From contig MNCI01009417.1 of assembly GCA_015680685.1 (NCBI GenBank), positions 69,356-133,355 on the forward strand: 64,000 bases of DNA. Reading direction: 5' to 3'. The stretch comes from Gnetum montanum. Its lineage: Eukaryota; Streptophyta; Gnetopsida; Gnetales; Gnetaceae. The notes beneath the pieces are model-generated. The model was given only the letters and a program-made list of their open reading frames with translations. It was not told where the DNA came from and did not search any database. Shown here in pieces: positions 12,057-24,492 of this stretch (its first letter is position 1; each line of letters opens with the position of its first letter). Position numbers and translations under genes: made by a program.

Positions 12057-15000
12057 GAGCAAGTACATGGACACCAAGAATATATTCTCAACATTGTCTC
12101 TCAATGGACCATATGGGAAGGTAGAAAGAGCAATTAACCCAGAATCCTTGGATATAAATCCATCCACCTATACTAATTTAATAGCCTTCACTCAAGAAAC
12201 GTCAGATTTTCCTTAAAAAGTGACTAAAACTCTAGATCTAGAAGCTGGTAATATCACTGAAGATCCTCTAGTTGAAATCCCCATTACCACCGTCAATGAC
12301 GAAACCAGAACATTGAAATTAGGTGCCTTACTAGACTCGCAACTTGTAGGCGACATCACTCAAGTATTAAAAGACAACATAAAAATGTTCACATGGTCAT
12401 ATACTAACATGCTAGGACTAGACCCTTGGATAATCCAACACAACATTTTGATGAAAAAATTAAATCGGTGAAGCAAAAAGCAAGGAAGGTCAAACCCGAG
12501 GTTGCATTGGTCATCCGTGCTGAAATCACAAAGCTCTATCAAGCTAGTTTCATCTGGGCCATTGACTATTCTGATTGGGTATCAAACATTGTTGTAGTCC
12601 CCAAGAAGAACGGTAGTATACGCATATGCATTGACTTCCGTGATCTCAACACAACCACTATAAAGGATGATTTCCCATTACCTAGCATTGATCAACTTAT
12701 TGAAACAATTGCTGGGCATGCACTATTTTCCTTTATGGATGGATTTTCAGGATACAACCAAATAAGAATCATCCCAGAACATCAACTCAGAACAACTTTC
12801 ATGACACCTTGGGGTACATTTTGTTATACAATGATGCCATTTGGCCTTAAAAATGTAGGAGCTACATATCAATGAGCAATGACATACATATTTAGTGATT
12901 ACATGCTTAATTTGCTAAATGATTATGTTGACGATATCGCGGTCAAATATAAAATAAAAAAATAGCATGCAAAAGATCTGGACTTAGTGCTTAAACGTTG
13001 TCTCAAATATGACCTTAGACTCAATCCAAAGAAGTGTGTCTTTGATGTCAAAACAGGTAAAATGCTCAGTTTCTTAGTCTCTAAAATAGGAATACGAGTA
13101 GACCCCGATAAAGTTAAGGCAATAACTAATATGTGACCGCGAAAGAACCTTACCAAATTACGTGGTCTTCAAGGTAGACTACAATTCATTAGACGCTTTA
13201 TCGAGAGGTTGACAGATAAGTTGAGACCAATGAAGCACCTATTACAAAAAAATATGCATTTCCAATGGACCCAACAATGTCAAGAACCATTCAAGAACAT
13301 AAAGCGAGAACTGGCTCAACTACCAACAGTCTATCTTCCTCAAGATGATAAATCCTTCTATATCTACCTCGCAACTTCTAATTCTTCCATTGCATCAATG
13401 CTTTGTCAAAAACATCAAGATGGAGCCAAGATCCTTGTATATTACCTAATTCATGCTTTAATTGCCTATGAACAACAATACAATGACGTAAAGAAGTCAT
13501 GTCTTGCCCTCGGTTTTGCCTTGAAGAAATGGCGGCATTATCTCTTCCGCAATCAAGTTTATATTATTTGCAAAGATAACGTACTTCGTGCTATCATTAA
13601 CAATATCTACGAGTCAAGTAGGATAGCTAGATGGAAAGCAATGATCATAGAGTTTGACTTCCACTATGTTGCTCAATCTTTCACAAAAGGTCAAGCAATA
13701 GTCACACAATTAGCCATCTCGCCAACACATGATCAAGCAATAATCAACCCTGAATTCCCTAACGAGAATGTTAATAGTATAGACATTGTACCTGACAACT
13801 ACGAGGCAATCCTCTATTTCGATGGAGCTTTAACCTCCCAAGGAGGAAGTGCTCCAACCATTTTGACATACCCATCTAGAGAAATCTAGCCCTTCGCCTA
13901 CTGATTAACCTTTCCTTGTACCAATAATGTGGCAGAATATGAAGGTCTTCTTAGAGGGCTTCAAGCAGCATTGACTTCGGGAATCTCACGTCTTGTAGTT
14001 TGAGGAGATTCACAATTAGTCATTAATCAAGTCACTGAGGTTTACGCATGTAAGGCTCTCCATTTGCAATCATATTGTGATTTAACCAAACATATGCTAA
14101 GACAACTAGTAGAAACCAATATACAACATGTTCCTAGAAGCGAAAAACAATTGCTGATGCACTTACTACACTAGCCTTAAACATGACACCCAAAATGTTC
14201 CGTGCATTGCCTAGCTCTATAACAAGTTGTGCCGAACCTATAATTAACACTCTTGATGAAATGCCTATAGCATCCATTAGCATAGCACACATGATAAAAT
14301 GGTACAATGACGTAAAAGAGTACCTTCTAAGAGGCGAACCTCCATAACACTTGAAAAATGCTCAAAAAGACGACAATATGAGTTAATAGGAGATACCTTG
14401 TGTCACAAATCCTATGAAGGCATTTTGCTGATGTGCGTTGGTGGCATCGACGGTCAAACAATAGTAGAACAAGTCCATGAAGTACTTTGTGGGGGGCACA
14501 TAGCACCTAAAGTAATGGAAATGAAGATTAGGCACTTAAGCTACTACTGGCCACACATGGAGTGTGATTGCATCTCCAAGGTCAGAATGTGTGACATTTA
14601 ACAAAAGCATGGAAATCTAATACATGTGCCACCTAATGAACTACAGACAACAAAAATCACATGGCCATTCCAAAAATGGGGATTAAACTTAATTGAACCA
14701 ATAATGCCATCATCCTCTATAGAACATAGCTTCATTATCACTACAACTGAAAATTTCACAAAGTGGGTGGAAGCTATTCCCCTTAGGAAGACCACATTAA
14801 AACACTTTTGCACTTTCATAATAGAAAACATCGTGACTCATTTTGGTATTCCAATGACCATCATTACTGACAATGGGCCACATTTTAGTAGTGCAAATAC
14901 TAAAAGCTTTTGTGAAAGCCTAGGTATTAAACATGCATTTTCATCATCTTACTACTCAGAGCAATGGTCAAGCGGAGGCTACAAAAAAAACTTCCATCAT

Positions 15001-15525
15001 GGTGTTCAAAAAGATGCTAAGTTAGAGCAAGAAACGATGGCATGAATAATTAGTCTATGCATCGTGAGCATATAGAATGACACATCAAACATCTACAAGT
15101 AAAACTCCATATAGTCTTGTATACAGATCTGAAGCTATTTTAGCTTTAGAATTACAGGTTCCCTCAATGCAAATAGCTCTTTCGGGCCTCCTCAGGCCTC
15201 CTTGATGAAATTCAAAATAATGAACTATGCATTGCTAACCTTGATTCAATAGAAGAAGAACATGTGAATGTTTGATCAAATAGAATGCTACCAGAAATAA
15301 CAGAGGCAAAGGCACAAACACGATCTCCATAAACACCCGATCAAAGAAGGAGATCTAGTACTTAAGGTCGTCCGTGAACATCCAGACAAATTCTTAGCCA
15401 ACTAGGAAGGGCCTTACTTGGTCACCAAAGCATACAATAATGGAGCATTCAAACTTACTGACATGGATGGGAACAAGTTTGCTAATCCTACAAATAATTT
15501 TTACTTAAAATGGTACTATGTCTAA
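12057..15525 (+). pseudogene. pol: Degenerate pol of element A: RT, RNase H, second RNase H, integrase
   Basis: Reverse transcription and integration functions. Order: conserved N-terminal exon after the acceptor; RT with VVPKKNGSIRICIDFRDLN near 12595, FMDGFSGYNQIRI near 12735, MMPFGLKNVGATYQ near 12832 and an intact YVDDIAVK near 12927; gypsy RNase H region near 13290-13720; and a second, archaeal-type RNase H with FDGA near 13818, NNVAEYEGLLRGL near 13927 and GDSQLVINQV near 14008. Integrase follows, with a CGGH-type zinc region near 14490, WGLNLIEP near 14675, ITDNGPHFSS near 14865 and a GPY/F module ending near 15525. The first integrase catalytic Asp reads Asn (WGLN for WGLD in D). A missing base near 14960 shifts the frame just before the catalytic Glu. 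Many stops. Inactive. Confidence 0.88.
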
Positions 15526-15529
15526 CAAA

Positions 15530-16175
15530 CTTGAGCCATAGAATAGTCCTGGCATCATGACTTAAAAATAATACCACAAAATAGTCCTGGCATCATGACT
15601 TAAAATTGATACCACAAAACAATCCTGGCATCATGAATTAAAACTGATACCACAAAAAAGTCCTAGCATAATGACTTAAAACTAATACCACAGAACAGTC
15701 TTGGCATCATGACTTAAAACTGATACCACAGAATAGTCCTGGCATCATGACTTAAAATTGATACCACAGAAAAGTCCTGGCATCATGACTTAAAATTGAT
15801 ACCACAGAACAGTCCTGGCATCATGACTTAAAATTGATACCACAGAAAAGTCCTAGCATCATGACTTAAAAGTGATACCACAGAACAGTCCTGGCATCAT
15901 AACTTAAAACTGATACCACAGAATGTCCTGGAGTCATGATAATAAACCGGCACCACAGAGCTCTATCTAGTATGACGCTAAACTACCACATCTATCCGCC
16001 ATGATGTGAAACTAGCACCTAGAGTCCATTAAGACTATAAACTAGTTTGCCTCTTCACAGTCCACTATGACTATAAACTAGCAATGCACCATCCGCTACA
16101 ATGCTAAACTGATGTCATCCAAAGGGTTATGATGTAAAACTAACCCACAATAGTCCGCCAAGACTATAAACTGGT
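15530..16175 (+). repeat. 3' UTR repeat block A3 (about 38-bp units)
   Basis: About ten tandem copies of a 36-38-bp unit containing GTCCTGGCATCATGACTTAA and ACTGATACCACAG, then looser copies such as TCCGC..GACTATAAACTGG. The 3' UTRs of C (32455-32820) and D (45660-46215) hold the same family of units. Confidence 0.9.
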
Positions 16176-16179
16176 GACA

Positions 16180-17390
16180 TCATCAACAACGAAGAAAAAA
16201 CTTGAAGATATGTGTTGCTACAATTAGCTGTTCATGTTCCAAAAAGACTTGCTGCATGATTTGTCTCATGGGCCTTGATGAGGCTGATGTTGTGCATGAT
16301 CCTTTCATGGTCCTATCTACTTTGAAAATTGCACGCGATGGCTCCATCTCCTTGATCAAAGTGCTTAATTAACCATTTCATTTGTGTTTTTCTTATCTTC
16401 TTAGAGTTGTGTTTGCAAGATGACATGCTTGAGGCATTCGTGCATAGATGCGCTTCATCATGAAGACAAGGTATCACATTCCTCCTAATATGTGTAACTA
16501 GGTTAATCAATCAGTTCATAAGTACATTCTCGATTCCTAATACATTCCCTATTCCCCATAATGCCCCTTTATCCTATTCGTTTACATCCCCTAGATACAT
16601 TGTCTCCTACTCACCTCAAAAAGCCCTTGATACATTGTTGCACACTGTGACTCTTTAAGCAGTTGCAACGCAAAACATAGTATATGACACATGACACAAA
16701 ATGCAAGTGCTCAAACATGAGCACAGCACTAAAAGCAAGCTCTTTCAAAAAGACCAAAGAGAAAAACAAAAGTAAAAGGAAAAGAAAGACAAAATAAAGA
16801 AAAAACAAAAGGAAAGAAGAAACAAACAAGAAAACACAAAAAGAAAAGAATCAAAGGGTCAAAGAGAAAAATGCATGGAAAAGGTCTTCGTGACCTCATT
16901 AACATCATAAAAAAAAGACTATTGGCTATTCTCATGCAAGTCCCAGGCGAGAAGGCAATTGTCTTGAAAAATAGTTACGCTCATGTCTCAAAGAGATCAT
17001 GTTACACATCATTGTGTGGCTTTGGCTATTTACAACAGCTCCCGTAAACACTCTATAAGAGTCTTGTTTCTCTAAAGAATGCACTTTCTATGTCTTAGTC
17101 CCAAGTCTGCTAAAATCTGACTATTGACAAGGATCAAAGATATAGCTCATTCATGTGAGAGCATTCCTCTCCCACAATCCTGGCAGCAATCATAACCCTT
17201 GATCGACTCTTGACTTCCCCCATTTACAATCCCTTGCATCTTGAACCACATTCCCTCGATCCCATGTACTTTTGAAAACAATGCGATGACATCTAGCCAA
17301 GGGTCGAAGGCTAATGTTTGATGCTTAGTTGTTCATGGTGTTTTGTGCTTCTTTGTCAACCCCTCTCAGGTGGACTCCTCCAGACGTCAA
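16180..17390 (+). other. Remaining 3' UTR of element A
   Basis: Non-coding, apart from a purine-rich stretch at about 16740-16870. It shares a conserved block with C and D: AGAGTCTTGTTTCTC near 17062, AGTCTGCTAAAATCTGACTA near 17105 and TTGACAAGGATCA near 17125. The segment just before the LTR (TTTGTCAAC ... GTCAACAAAG, 17352-17394) is partly self-complementary. I see no open frame with a recognisable product. Confidence 0.7.
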
Positions 17391-17402
17391 CAAAGAGGGG
17401 CC
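17391..17402 (+). other. Polypurine tract of element A
   Basis: CAAAGAGGGGCC lies immediately before the 3' LTR. The same tract precedes the 3' LTRs of C and D, where it primes plus-strand synthesis in this class of element. Confidence 0.8.
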
Positions 17403-17404
17403 AA

Positions 17405-19022
17405 CAAAACACCACTATTTTCAGCCTAGAACTTTGAAATGAGAACGAATCAAGCCCTTTTCAAGTTTCGAGAGGCAAAATTTAGCTAAGGCATGGAGCT
17501 CACACTTAGCTTGCCGAAGGTGGCTTGCTTACCCTCAGTGTGAGAAACTCCACATAGCATCAAGACTGAATTAAAACTGATCTGATTTCTAAGTTGTGAG
17601 TCATCCTCGAAGCACATCCTTGACAGCTTCAAGTCCCAACCTTCAGAATGTCAAATTTTAGCTCAAAATTGCAGGTTTGCAAAAGATTTTTAGGGTCACA
17701 CTGCAAGTCACGCTATAAGTCATGCTGCAGTGTAAGTCCAAATTTTTTGGGTCATACTGCAAGTCATTCTGTAGGTCACACTGCAGCGTATGTCCAGTGT
17801 GACCAACTCCAGGAGCCTCCAAACTGAGTCAAAATGATCTGACTTCCAAGGTGAAAATCATCCTCAGGGTTCATGGTTGACAATCTCCAGTCCTAGCTTC
17901 AGAATTCCAAAATTCAAAATGTTAGATTTCATCTCAAAATTGCAAGTTTTCAGAAGTTTCTTGAAGTCACACTGTAGGTCACACTACAGCATGAGTCCAG
18001 CGTGACCTGCCATGAATAGCTCAAAACAAGTTATTTTCAACCTTAGTTTCTGACTCTCAAGATCAACCATAGCTTGCACTTAGGAATCAAGCTTCAAAGT
18101 TTGAAATTTGGTGAAAAATTTTCAAGTCTTTGCTCACTCACGTTGAGGTCACGCTGCAACCTGAGTGTGGTGTGAGTGTAACGTGTGGACGCTCAAGTCA
18201 TGCTAAGACAAAATCAACTCACGCTAGAAGTTCCTGTCGAGAAAAAACACTCCAAACAACCATGAAACTATTCAAATCAACATCCTACAAAAATCAAGTC
18301 AGAAATCCAAAATTTTCAGGCGATCCAGAGCCAATTTCTCTTATTGTACATCATCCTTTCAATGTAAATTTTCATTTGTGGGCTTGCCGAGCCCTCACGT
18401 TCTAAATTGTGTGTGCTTCTATGGGCTTGAGTAAGCCACATGTTGTAAGATACGATGCACTTGGTCTAGAATGTAGCTTTCCCACACACATCCAACTCAT
18501 ATACAACTGTCTATTGGACATGTGTCGCTTGATTTGCCTCTCATCTCATCTCCCAGCCATTAATTCCATTCTCGAATTTTGCACCCGAGCCCGACCCAGC
18601 CCTATAAATACCCTGTTAATTCACATAAATAGGGTTGGAAATTTTTGATTTAAATAGCTTAAGAAACTCATACCAGTAATCCTTGGGTGCTTGGCACACT
18701 TTGACTCATAGCATCCAAGCACTTTTGAAACACATCACATCACATCACCCCGGGGCTTGATGCTTGACCTACCATCCACACGTGGAGCTACTCTTTCACC
18801 AGTGCACATCTTTTCGAAGCAATATAATATAGTTCGTTTTGCCAACCATTATTTTCTGTTTACTCTATTTTACATTCAGTTTACATTTCATTTACAATAC
18901 CAGTTCTGTATGCGTTTCTGTTTACATTTTGTGCTCACTGTTTACATTTTAAAACATCAGTTATGATAACCCCAGCGCAAGCCATAGTTTACACTTGGGG
19001 AAGTCCTTGGTTGATTTGTATG
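17405..19022 (+). repeat. 3' LTR of element A (runs into gap)
   Basis: The start is set by alignment with TGAAACACC of C and D; here the terminal TG has changed to CA. U3 has many CACGCTG / CATGCTG words (17690-18220) and TATA at 18603-18610. The visible part ends about 135 bases before the expected LTR end, which must lie in the gap. Confidence 0.85.
18603..18610 (+). promoter_or_regulatory. TATA box of the 3' LTR of A
   Basis: TATAAATA is followed by AGGGTTGGAAATTT about 30 bases downstream, as in the 5' LTR. Confidence 0.6.
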
Positions 19023-19617
19023 NNNNNNNNNNNNNNNNNNNNNNNNNNNNNNNNNNNNNNNNNNNNNNNNNNNNNNNNNNNNNNNNNNNNNNNNNNNNNN
19101 NNNNNNNNNNNNNNNNNNNNNNNNNNNNNNNNNNNNNNNNNNNNNNNNNNNNNNNNNNNNNNNNNNNNNNNNNNNNNNNNNNNNNNNNNNNNNNNNNNNN
19201 NNNNNNNNNNNNNNNNNNNNNNNNNNNNNNNNNNNNNNNNNNNNNNNNNNNNNNNNNNNNNNNNNNNNNNNNNNNNNNNNNNNNNNNNNNNNNNNNNNNN
19301 NNNNNNNNNNNNNNNNNNNNNNNNNNNNNNNNNNNNNNNNNNNNNNNNNNNNNNNNNNNNNNNNNNNNNNNNNNNNNNNNNNNNNNNNNNNNNNNNNNNN
19401 NNNNNNNNNNNNNNNNNNNNNNNNNNNNNNNNNNNNNNNNNNNNNNNNNNNNNNNNNNNNNNNNNNNNNNNNNNNNNNNNNNNNNNNNNNNNNNNNNNNN
19501 NNNNNNNNNNNNNNNNNNNNNNNNNNNNNNNNNNNNNNNNNNNNNNNNNNNNNNNNNNNNNNNNNNNNNNNNNNNNNNNNNNNNNNNNNNNNNNNNNNNN
19601 NNNNNNNNNNNNNNNNN
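19023..19617. other. Assembly gap (N)
   Basis: 595 Ns. It hides the end of the 3' LTR of A and its junction with the next LTR-like sequence. Long apparent open frames across it are only runs of X. Confidence 1.
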
Positions 19618-21068
19618 GAAATAGTTTGGCAAATTTTCTATCTCCTAGATTATCATGCTTGCTACGCTCCCTAGCGTAGCACATGTTCTAGTGCCTAGTT
19701 CACCCAAGTACTAGGCTAGAGTTTGTCAAAATTGCTCAAGATGGCAAAAATAGTTTGAAAATTTTTCTATCTCTTGGCTTGCTATGCTCTACTATGCTCC
19801 CTAGCATAGTAAGCAGAGCATAGGTTCTAGTGCCCAATTTTACCTAATTCTTAGATAAGGATCTGTTAAGCTAGCTCAACATGGAAGACACATTAGGCAT
19901 ATTTTCTAACTCTTGAGGCTACCTTTCCTGCTATGCCCTAGAGCATAGCCAGCGTACCATGAGAAAAGACTATAGATTTTGTCAAAATTTGGCTAAGTAT
20001 CCCTACTATGCTCTACTACACTCCCTAGTGTAGCCAACATAACCAGTGAAAAACATCAAAATTTTGCAAATTTTCACCAAGTGTTGTATTATGCTCTAGA
20101 GCATAGCTAGCTTGACACTAGAGAAGAGCCTCCAAAAGCCTCCAAAACTTGACATCGAATTTTGTCTCAACTCCAACATTCCTTCAACAACCAAGATTAG
20201 CAACTTACATCTCTTTTTCATCTCCCATTGTTCCCCAAAATTGTTCCTACACTTGGCCCTACTTGAAAGAGGGGAAGACGTAGTCCCAGAGCATAGCCTC
20301 CAAGTTGCATTTTCTTACATTATTTGTAGGTAAATTTCAGTCTCTCAAACTCTGGCACATGCAGTTTGCATACTATAGTCATAGTTCAATAGTCCCTGGG
20401 GACCCGTTACTATTCTTTAGAGTGTAACACTTTGCTACTCTCATGGGAGCGTAGCATGTTAGCATAACCCTATCTAAGCTTATGCCGTGTGGCATCCAAT
20501 CTGCATCTCATGCTAACCCTAGCCCTATAAATACTCCTACGTTCAGCACTTTAAGGTTGGCAAATCAAAAGAGCATTGGCTATTTTAATTTTTTGAGCAT
20601 CCCTAGCATTCTCTCACCTAAGCACTTGAGCTTCACACCTTGGCACCTCCCAAAACATAGTCCATAATTACAGCCACAAAACATAGCAACTGTTGACCCA
20701 GCAGCTTTAGTTCCCATTATAGTTATTAACTCCATGTCCTAGGCATTCCAAAGGCTATGACTACACAGCTACGCTACAACTATGCCTACTTGTATACCGT
20801 ATACCATTCTTAACTCTTTTTTTGCAATAGCTACGCTTCCCTTTTGGGGTGGTTCATTTTTCATTCTTAAGCTCTGTTCCATTTTTTCCAAGCATTTTTA
20901 TTTGATATTAAGCATAACTATTGCAATTTTTTTTGTTTGATACGTATTCACACATTTACATCATTGTTCTCAGGCTAAGACACCTTGCTAAACTCTAGCT
21001 TAACCAATCTTAGCATCCACGTGTAACCCTTGCATCACCCTTGCACGGATTCAAGGTTAGGTTATACA
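19618..21068 (+). repeat. Plus-strand LTR of the element-B subfamily (solo or truncated)
   Basis: LTR-like: U3 rich in short palindromes (GCTACGCTCCCTAGCGTAGC at 19661-19680; TATGCTCTAGAGCATA at 20090-20105), TATAAATA at 20526-20533, AGGTTGGCAAAT soon after, and a likely end at GGTTATACA near 21068. It resembles the LTR of B at 62115-64000 but lies on the opposite strand to the B pol fragment that follows. I see no convincing PBS after it. It may be a solo LTR or an inverted fragment; its start is in the gap. Confidence 0.6.
20526..20533 (+). promoter_or_regulatory. TATA box of the plus-strand B-type LTR
   Basis: TATAAATA after AGCCC, with AGGTTGGCAAAT about 30 bases downstream. This sets the LTR orientation. 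Confidence 0.55.
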
Positions 21069-21114
21069 CCCACCAACCTCTCGATGTTCCAACCACCAAC
21101 ATTTTCAGATATCA

Positions 21115-22294
21115 CACCATTCACTCAAAGTGAATTCCCTTTTTGAGCAAGTGTTGCATTGGCTGCAACTTGTTGGTCAAGCATCTGATAAACTATCGTA
21201 TGAATTGCAATCTACCTTGTAACCCTCGTAGCTCCTTAGGGTTGGCTAGTGGCACTAAGTTGATAATGGCCTTAACCTTATTTAGGTCTACATGTATGCC
21301 TGCTTTCGATACTACATAGCCTAACATGCGACCTATCTTGACACCGAAGACACATTTCTTAGGATTTAGCCTAAGTTCGTGCTTCAGGCAGCATTTGAGC
21401 ATAAGGTCTAAGTCATCTACATGGTTGTGTGATGCCATGGATTTAACCACTATATTATCAACGTAATCATTGACCAAACCTAATAGGTAATTGCTAAAGA
21501 TGAAGGTCATGGCTCATTAATAGGTTTCTCCTACGTTCTTGAGTTTGAATGGTATCATGATGTAGCAAAAGGTACCCTAAGGAGTCATGAAGGTAGTAAT
21601 AAGCTAGTGCTTGAGGTTGATCCAAATTTGGTTGTACCCTGACAACCTATCCATAAAGGACAACAAGGCATAACCAGCCTTAGTATTGACCAATTGATCA
21701 ATGTTAAGCAATGGAAAATCATCTTTGATGGTCACTTTGTTGAGGTCCTAGAAGTCTATGTAGATGCGTATACTTTCATTTTTCTTAGGGACAATAATGA
21801 TGTTGGAGAGCTTGGTAATTTCATCACAAACTACCAATGCCACCTTAGGCCTAACCTTACAAGATTTTTGCTTAACCGGTTTCATGTCAAGATCGAGGAT
21901 TATGTTATGCTACACTACGTGAGGATCTAGGCCTAGCATGTCTTTGTAAGACCATGCAAAAGCCTTGATGTTTTTGTTAAGCACTTTTGCGATGTTTTGG
22001 GCATGTTGAGGCTCTAACAAAGAACTAAGTTTCAACATTCTTGCCTCGTCGTTGGATGTTGTTACAAGAACTTTAACAAGGAGATCCTTAATCATGTCAC
22101 CTGCCTCTAGATCTAGAGACCTAACTAGATGGTCTAGCCAATCTAGCAGCGCCTCTACAAATGTTATATACTCATCATAGGCTACGAGATCAAGGTCTAG
22201 GCACTGTGGATCAACATATCGTGTAAGATCACCATGTGGCCCAATGAGGACCAGAGGCAAATGAAGATGCTTGTACATAGTCATGTTGTGAATC
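21115..22294 (-). pseudogene. pol: Truncated RT of element B
   Basis: Reads leftwards from a probable acceptor (TTGTAG/GATT near 22296). The segments AFAWSYKDMLGLDP, IIVPKKNESIRIYIDF, LLSFMDRLSGYNQI, YVDNIVVKS near 21455 and LNPKKCVFGVKIGRMLGYVV align with RT of A and D. The RT active site reads VDN instead of VDD, so this copy would be dead even without its stops. The frame ends after LLKKGIHFE near 21115, where A and D continue into RNase H. Confidence 0.82.
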
Positions 22295-24483
22295 CTACAA
22301 TAATCTTGCAAAAACCAACCAGAAAAATGTCAAGCCACACCTACCTTAATAAGAGAAATATGCATAGTTAAAGAAAATAATACAATACAATTTTGCCTAA
22401 GTGTGTGAATGAGGTTAAAAGGCAGAGAATTTGTGGGTCAATGTTGGGCCTCAGTAGGCCATGAGGTTGCCAATTTAAGGTCTTAGTGAACTACAAAATG
22501 CCAATTTAACATCGTAGCAGGCAATGGATGTGCAAGATGCATCATTGGAATGAGGTTTAGTGCATTAGGAAAGCAAAATTGGCTAGGGTTCTCATTGGGT
22601 GACCAAAAAAATTTAAAATTTTTCTAAGTCCAAAAAATACTCAAAAAATCAAAATTTTTCTAACTTTGGTGACTACGCTCACCCTTGGCTATGCTCAACA
22701 ATATTAAGCATAGTAATGGGTAGGTGAAAATTTAAGTGGTCCTAGGGGTATATAAAAAATGGGTAGGTGAAAATTTAAGTGGTCCTAAGGGTATATAAGT
22801 GCATTTTACTATTGGTAAATTTACCATTGTCAAAAGGTAAAAGCGAACTTTCAGAGCCTAGTGTGGTTGTAATAAGAGTGTAGTCTGCCAAAGATGTCAC
22901 ACCGATGTGGATGCTAGCACCTTGACTTAGCCAATGTGGAGGAGGGAGAGTGAGTCCTGGAGAACCTACCACAAGCACGTGTGGAGAAGAGGAGGGTGTA
23001 GCTAACTACCAGGTACACCACTACGCTCACCCCTTTACTATTTTCTACACTTTTTATACTTAGGTAATGGGGTTTGGAAGTGGCACCCTACCTTCACAAG
23101 GGCCATCAACACTATGGCCATTATGGCCATGGCCATGAGGAAGTGTGCTAGGCAAGGGTTTGACAAGCATGTGGGATAGAGAGACAGAGTGTGGAGGTTA
23201 AGGATGCATTCTAGTTTTAGGGTGAGGGCAAGTTTTGCAGCAGCCATGGCTGCTATAGTGACTAGTGTAGCTATAGGGTAGGGGAGGCAGTAAGGAAGGA
23301 AAGATTATTTTTGGCTCTCTAGATGTGCAGGGCTAGGGTAGAGATGACCGCATGATGGGTAGCTTAGATTGGTTGATGATGTAGGAATCATAATAGGGAT
23401 TATCCCTTACAAGAAGATAAATCATCAATTCTGGGACCTGCAAAAGGCAAGAGCGATGGTTTGGCCACAGCCATAGGGCCAACACTAGTGGGGTGCATGG
23501 TAGTAGTTCTTACTTTGATGCATGGGCGAGGTTTAGGATTGAGTAGTAGTAGCGAGGGGCCACCACCCATAGCGTTTTGGGGCATGGCAGGGGATCCCTA
23601 CCATTTTTTTAATGTCTTTCTTTGTTTTTGACTACGCATGAAGAGGCTGAGATAGGGGCTTGGCAACCACATTCTAAGGGGTCACAGCCACTAGGACAAT
23701 GTTGTCGTTGTCCATAAGGCAAGGTGTGCAATGTGGGCCGTGGCACTACACAAGGTAGGGTGATGCCGTAGGGCATGATGGCACAACCACGGGGCAAGAA
23801 GATACAAGGAACAAGGCGCATGCAATTTAGTTCTTTTTTATTTTTTTAGTTTTTTGTAAAAATGTTATTTTTGGGACTATGCCCATCGGGAGTGTAGCTA
23901 GTGGTCAAAATCTTTTGCTTTGGAATTTTAACTTGTGAGCACTAGGAGTGTAGACAATAGTTTGATTTTTTTTCTATAAATTTTTCTTGGAGTTTTTGGG
24001 GCTACGCTCCCAGGGAGCATAGCCGACAATTAGAAATATTTTTTTTGGACTATGTTGCCAAAGGTAATCCAAAGTTAAAATTTTTTGTGCCTACTTTGAG
24101 CTACATTTCCTGGAGTTAGAAAAAAATTTAAAAAATTTTGTTGAATGTAAAAACATGCCCACAATAATAAATTTTGAGATAATGCTAATCTTGCAAATTG
24201 AAACAATGCTAAACTACTAAAACATGCAAACCGAAATAATGCGAGTATGCACACATGTGAAATGAAATGCTTATGCTATGCTAACATGTTGTACCCCAAT
24301 GAGTACTAGGTGCATCAAATGTATGTGTTGACATCCTATATCGATGGGGCCTAGAGGGCCTTAGGATATTTTTCTAAGTTAAACTATGTTACATTAATTT
24401 TTGCTAACTGTAAATTAATATTTCTTTTATGAAATGCATCTGTTGTGTACTAACACTGCATTGGCTATTTGTGTGATTGCAAG
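22295..24483. other. Spacer of element B between RT and the antisense gene
   Basis: Mostly non-coding. It holds boundary-type repeats near 22440-22515 (GGCC..TAGGCC / CAATTTAAGG), many ACTACGCTC and GGGAGTGTAGC words (22670-24110), and AT-rich stretches. By position it should contain the promoter, exon 1 and intron 1 of the antisense gene of B, but I could not identify exon 1 with confidence. Confidence 0.5.
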
Positions 24484-24492
24484 GTATTATTT

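Larger units (their letters stand above)
1..19022 (+). mobile_element. Element A, Tat/Ogre-type Ty3/gypsy retrotransposon
   Basis: Large LTR retrotransposon on the plus strand. Its order is 5' LTR (start lies before base 1), PBS, gag-protease, a spacer with an antisense gene, RT-RNaseH-RNaseH-integrase, a repeat-rich 3' UTR, polypurine tract and 3' LTR that runs into an N gap at 19023. LTR copies at both ends align over several hundred bases. Dual RNase H and a Tat-like gag finger place it in the Tat/Ogre clade (family knowledge). All coding parts carry stops or frameshifts, so this copy looks inactive. Target duplications cannot be read because both element ends are outside the visible sequence. 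Confidence 0.9.

Noticed and set aside
16611-16935. Hydrophobic Phe/Leu-rich minus-strand frames
   Set aside because: They mirror a purine-rich AAAGAAAAG stretch in the 3' UTR of A; low-complexity artefact.
18961-19684. Long open frames on both strands around 19.0-19.7 kb
   Set aside because: They are runs of N translated as X. The same holds for 45958-46256 and the frames ending at the 6805-6837 gap.
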